64,000 nucleotides of DNA from Pseudalkalibacillus hwajinpoensis (GTDB lineage Bacteria > Bacillota > Bacilli > Bacillales > Guptibacillaceae): NCBI RefSeq assembly GCF_039851965.1, contig NZ_CP156674.1, positions 3,968,001-4,032,000 of the forward strand. The letters run 5' to 3'. Below are positions 61,811-64,000 of this stretch, piece by piece; the first letter of the stretch is position 1; each line of letters begins with the position of its first letter. A model generated the notes under the pieces. It made no database searches, was not told the origin of the DNA, and worked only from the letters and a program-made list of their open reading frames with translations. A program made the translations under genes and the position numbers.

Positions 61811-62338
61811 TTGCCCTCAACGAAAACATTAGTTATTTCAATTACTGCAATGGTTGTACTAATACTGGGTCTTGCCTACTGGTTTATTGCGGATTTGGAT
61901 TCGAGTTTAAAAGAAGAAAAAGGGATTACTGAAACGTCGGCTGAGGAGTCAGATGAAGAAATTGATCCAGCTCGTTATATCGATGATGGAGAAAATTCCA
62001 CTTTAGACAATGGAGTTCCTACAGAAACACACTTTATGGACACGCTTCATGGCATGACGCATCAAAAAGTTGTTGCTGATAAAAAATGGACTCTTGTTGA
62101 AATGACCGATGAGCGAATTAGCAATATGCTTGCAACACTGGCAAAGATAAAAGGCAAGAATGAATATGAAAACTATGACTTCTATTACGATACGTTGTTA
62201 CAGTGGAGCAACGGAAACTTTCGAAACTCTGTTGAGGTGCACAATCGGATTTGGAGGATGCAAGGGGGAACGATTGGAAGGGCTGAAAGATTAATGACAA
62301 CTGAAGAAGAGAAGGAGTTTGTGGCAGAAAACTTTTGA
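61811..62338 (+). CDS. Membrane-anchored protein (DUF6241-like)
   Basis: 175 residues: one N-terminal membrane helix (about 7-27), an acidic linker (28-70) and a soluble C-terminal domain with THFMDTLHGMTHQKV, KWTLVEMTDERISNMLATLA and LQWSNGNFRNSVEVHNRIW. This resembles the DUF6241 domain of Bacillus membrane proteins, of unknown function. The start is probably TTG, rather far (12 bases) from AAAAGGAG. Confidence 0.65.
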   Translation: MPSTKTLVISITAMVVLILGLAYWFIADLDSSLKEEKGITETSAEESDEEIDPARYIDDGENSTLDNGVPTETHFMDTLHGMTHQKVVADKKWTLVEMTDERISNMLATLAKIKGKNEYENYDFYYDTLLQWSNGNFRNSVEVHNRIWRMQGGTIGRAERLMTTEEEKEFVAENF

Positions 62339-62442
62339 TAAGCGGTGATTCACCGCTATTTTTTATTTGTTGATTTATGATTATTCTCACCAATTTGTTA
62401 AACTATAAATAGCTAATAAAATGATCATTGGAGGGTGAAGCA

Positions 62443-62655
62443 ATGGAACATGATAAAGAGAATCACCAGTTTGAGAACAAGTTGATTCACGAAAAGTCAC
62501 CCTATCTGTTGCAGCATGCTTATAACCCCGTCGAATGGTATCCATGGGGGGAAGAAGCATTTGCAAAAGCGAAACGCGAGAACAAACCTGTTCTTGTATC
62601 TATTGGGTATTCGACGTGTCATTGGTGTCATGTGAGTTGTTATACTGATGAATAG
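62443..62655 (+). pseudogene. yyaL: YyaL thioredoxin-domain protein, 5' fragment
   Basis: The 70-codon reading is the N-terminus of the DUF255/YyaL family: LIHEKSPYLLQHAYNPVEWY, FAKAKRENKPVLVSIGYSTC. It breaks off right at the redox site CHWCHV, after which only SCYTDE and a stop follow. Full proteins have about 690 residues. The rest is not in the following 1.3 kb, which carries foreign-looking genes. It starts with a good GGAGGGTGAAGCA site. Confidence 0.88.
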
Positions 62656-62671
62656 ATTGATAGAAAGCAAT

Positions 62672-62702
62672 AAAGGAAGGGAATTATCCCCTTCCTTTTT
62701 TA
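62672..62702. terminator. Hairpin at the yyaL fragment junction
   Basis: AAAGGAAGGG / CCCCTTCCTTT stem followed by T6 on the plus side; it ends next to the stop of the minus-strand gene. Confidence 0.85.
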
Positions 62703-63560
62703 TTATGCAGATAAAAGTTCATTTAGTTTGTTAAATGTTTCTACTCTATGTCTTCTTACTTCTTTAAAGGCTATTTCTAATTTATTCTTATTCCAATTAC
62801 AGGTTTTAAATATGATAATCATTACTTTTAATTTGCCTCTAAAATTTCCAACAAGTGTGTTTTTGAGTTTCAATTGGGTTATTATTTTTTGATAATATAC
62901 AGAAATTTGTAACAAAAATAGAAGTGGGAGATGAAAGAATACTAGTAGACCAAGAAACATTTTTTTCCAAAAAATCAGTTGATATACATCATTAATGCTT
63001 TGAAAAAAATTCCTAAATGAAAAAAAGATAATAAGTAATCCTAGTATTGTTATGAAAAAATTGGAAAAAACCTTCAATATAAAGAATTCTTGATTATATT
63101 CACCTAATGCAACAAACAAAGTGAGAATTGTTGCAAGGAATACTATTAATAACTCCCAACCTAAATGGAAAGTATATTCACCTATTATATACATTGGGAC
63201 AATACTAAATTTAATAATTTCTTTGATCATTTTGGAAAGTTCTACTTCATCATATTTAGTCAATACTAAAACTATCATAGGAATTATTGTAAAAATTAGC
63301 AGCTTTATATAGTCTTTTAATAAATCAAGTCCAGTTACAAGTCCAGTTTTATTAAGTAAAAATAAGAGTGCCCCTAAATATACCAATATGATTATGAATG
63401 CAAGATATTTAAATAAACTTAAGCTCATTTTAATTATCTTTAGGATGAATTTCCCTCTATTAATTTTTATTAATGTAATTAATCCAATTAGAATAAAGAA
63501 GAATGTCCAAATTATCATAGCCCATTCTCTAGTATTTAGTAGAATCTTAGTTTCCTCCAA
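62703..63560 (-). CDS. AT-rich polytopic membrane protein, unknown
   Basis: 285 residues, dominated by Ile, Leu, Phe and Lys. About seven membrane helices (first near 16-33) are followed by a basic cytoplasmic end of about 60 residues (LKLKNTLVGNFRGKLK, NKNKLEIAFKEVRRHR). No family recognised. The TTG start shown overlaps the only GGAGG; initiation at a later ATG (residue 15) or at an ATT 8 bases after GGAGG is possible. Base composition differs clearly from the core genes. Confidence 0.6.
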   Translation of the reverse strand: MEETKILLNTREWAMIIWTFFFILIGLITLIKINRGKFILKIIKMSLSLFKYLAFIIILVYLGALLFLLNKTGLVTGLDLLKDYIKLLIFTIIPMIVLVLTKYDEVELSKMIKEIIKFSIVPMYIIGEYTFHLGWELLIVFLATILTLFVALGEYNQEFFILKVFSNFFITILGLLIIFFSFRNFFQSINDVYQLIFWKKMFLGLLVFFHLPLLFLLQISVYYQKIITQLKLKNTLVGNFRGKLKVMIIIFKTCNWNKNKLEIAFKEVRRHRVETFNKLNELLSA

Positions 63561-63595
63561 ACTATTAAGTTATAAAAAACATTAATGTATACTCT

Positions 63596-64000
63596 TTATT
63601 TTCTTTTGAAAGAATCTTTAGTGAATTCTTTAATTTTTTCTGTTCTTTCATCTGGTGGAAGATCAATATTATTTACTATTTCTTTAAATTCTATGGACAT
63701 TTTATAAATATCTTCTGCTATTTCATTTGTTTCATCTTCAAATTTTTTATATTCAACCTTTAAGTCTGAGAGATAAACACTTATACCAATACCCATAAAT
63801 ACAGAGAAATTATTGATTGGTACTATTAAGTTTTCATTCTGAAATAACATATTAACTACTTTTAATTGGGGCAGGATAAATATTGCAAAAACAGCCAAAC
63901 CATTGATAACAGATATAACCTTAACACTGTGTATTTCTATTAACCTAGACAATTTACCTAATGTTCTTGGATTTCTTTCAAGCCCTGTTGTGTCTACGCC
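63596..64000 (-). CDS. Membrane protein, C-terminal part, unknown
   Basis: The frame is open to the right edge: GVDTTGLERNPRTLGKLSRL leads into a likely membrane segment (about residues 27-45), a second one near 65-77, and then a charged coiled-coil-like end KKFEDETNEIAEDIYKMSIE finishing in KDSFKRK. The gene therefore starts outside the window. It lies 36 bases upstream of the other AT-rich membrane gene on the same strand, so the two are probably one operon. Confidence 0.6.
   Translation of the reverse strand, partial: GVDTTGLERNPRTLGKLSRLIEIHSVKVISVINGLAVFAIFILPQLKVVNMLFQNENLIVPINNFSVFMGIGISVYLSDLKVEYKKFEDETNEIAEDIYKMSIEFKEIVNNIDLPPDERTEKIKEFTKDSFKRK

Noticed and set aside
38000..64000. 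Insertion sequences or prophage
   Set aside because: No transposase, integrase, terminal inverted repeats with target duplications or phage structural genes were seen in the window.

Overview
The window is a chromosomal segment of a spore-forming, low-to-moderate G+C member of the Bacillaceae. From 1 to about 30.8 kb the gene content and order closely follow the Bacillus subtilis qcr-ypj-pan-dinG-asnS-dnaD-ponA-recU-ypp region. Spore genes (ypjB, sspM, an alpha/beta SASP, coat-F-type proteins, a YjcZ-type peptide), bacillithiol genes (bshA, bshB1) and a menaquinol:cytochrome c reductase all fit that assignment. The sequence alone does not fix genus or species.

Layout. (1) 1-4.3 kb: end of qcrB, then qcrC, ypjA, ypjB, a YugP-type metalloprotease and a YitT-type membrane protein. 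(2) 4.5-12.4 kb: a tightly packed, partly overlapping operon ypjD-dapB-mgsA-bshB1-bshA-cca-birA, then a promoter with a long structured leader and panB-panC-panD. It joins lysine/cell-wall precursor, methylglyoxal, bacillithiol, tRNA-CCA, biotin and pantothenate functions. (3) 12.6-30.8 kb: dinG, a catalytically dead-looking MBL-fold protein, ypmA, ypmB, aspB, asnS, dnaD, nth, ypoC, ponA/recU (reverse), yppC, sspM (reverse), a RacA-like protein, yppE, small unknowns, a SASP and a DacF-type carboxypeptidase. (4) 30.8-36.1 kb, mostly reverse strand: flavoprotein, HAD nucleotidase, YjcZ peptide, AGCS symporter, two coat-F-type spore proteins and kynureninase. (5) 36.2-36.9 kb: seven tRNA genes (Leu, Arg, Met, Tyr, Gln, Gly, Arg). 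(6) 37.1-38.1 kb: a ZTP riboswitch controlling folD.

From 38 kb to the end the window becomes accessory: singly transcribed genes, many strong hairpins between them and an unusual density of damaged genes. Frameshifted, interrupted or truncated genes are a GNAT acetyltransferase, two SDRs, an acetamidase, a GrpB protein, a NUDIX hydrolase, an acyl-CoA ligase, a HIT protein that has lost its catalytic centre, and a YyaL fragment that stops at its CxxC site. Four of the frameshifts sit exactly in short homopolymers, so sequencing error has to be separated from true decay. Intact genes here include an HNH nuclease with an N-terminal EVE/PUA-like region (candidate modified-DNA restriction factor), a divergent MurE-like ligase, a TRIC-type channel, a PQQ-type sugar dehydrogenase lipoprotein, an APH-type kinase, an acetate transporter, ilvE, and a second MerR-HTH/coiled-coil protein paired with a membrane protein.

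The last 1.3 kb holds two AT-rich reverse-strand membrane proteins of unknown function directly beside the truncated yyaL. This looks like the edge of an inserted element. The best candidates for something not yet described are this membrane pair, the RacA-like gene plus membrane partner at 59.8-61.0 kb, the EVE-HNH gene, and the promoter-leader-terminator RNA before panB. None is proven by sequence reading alone.
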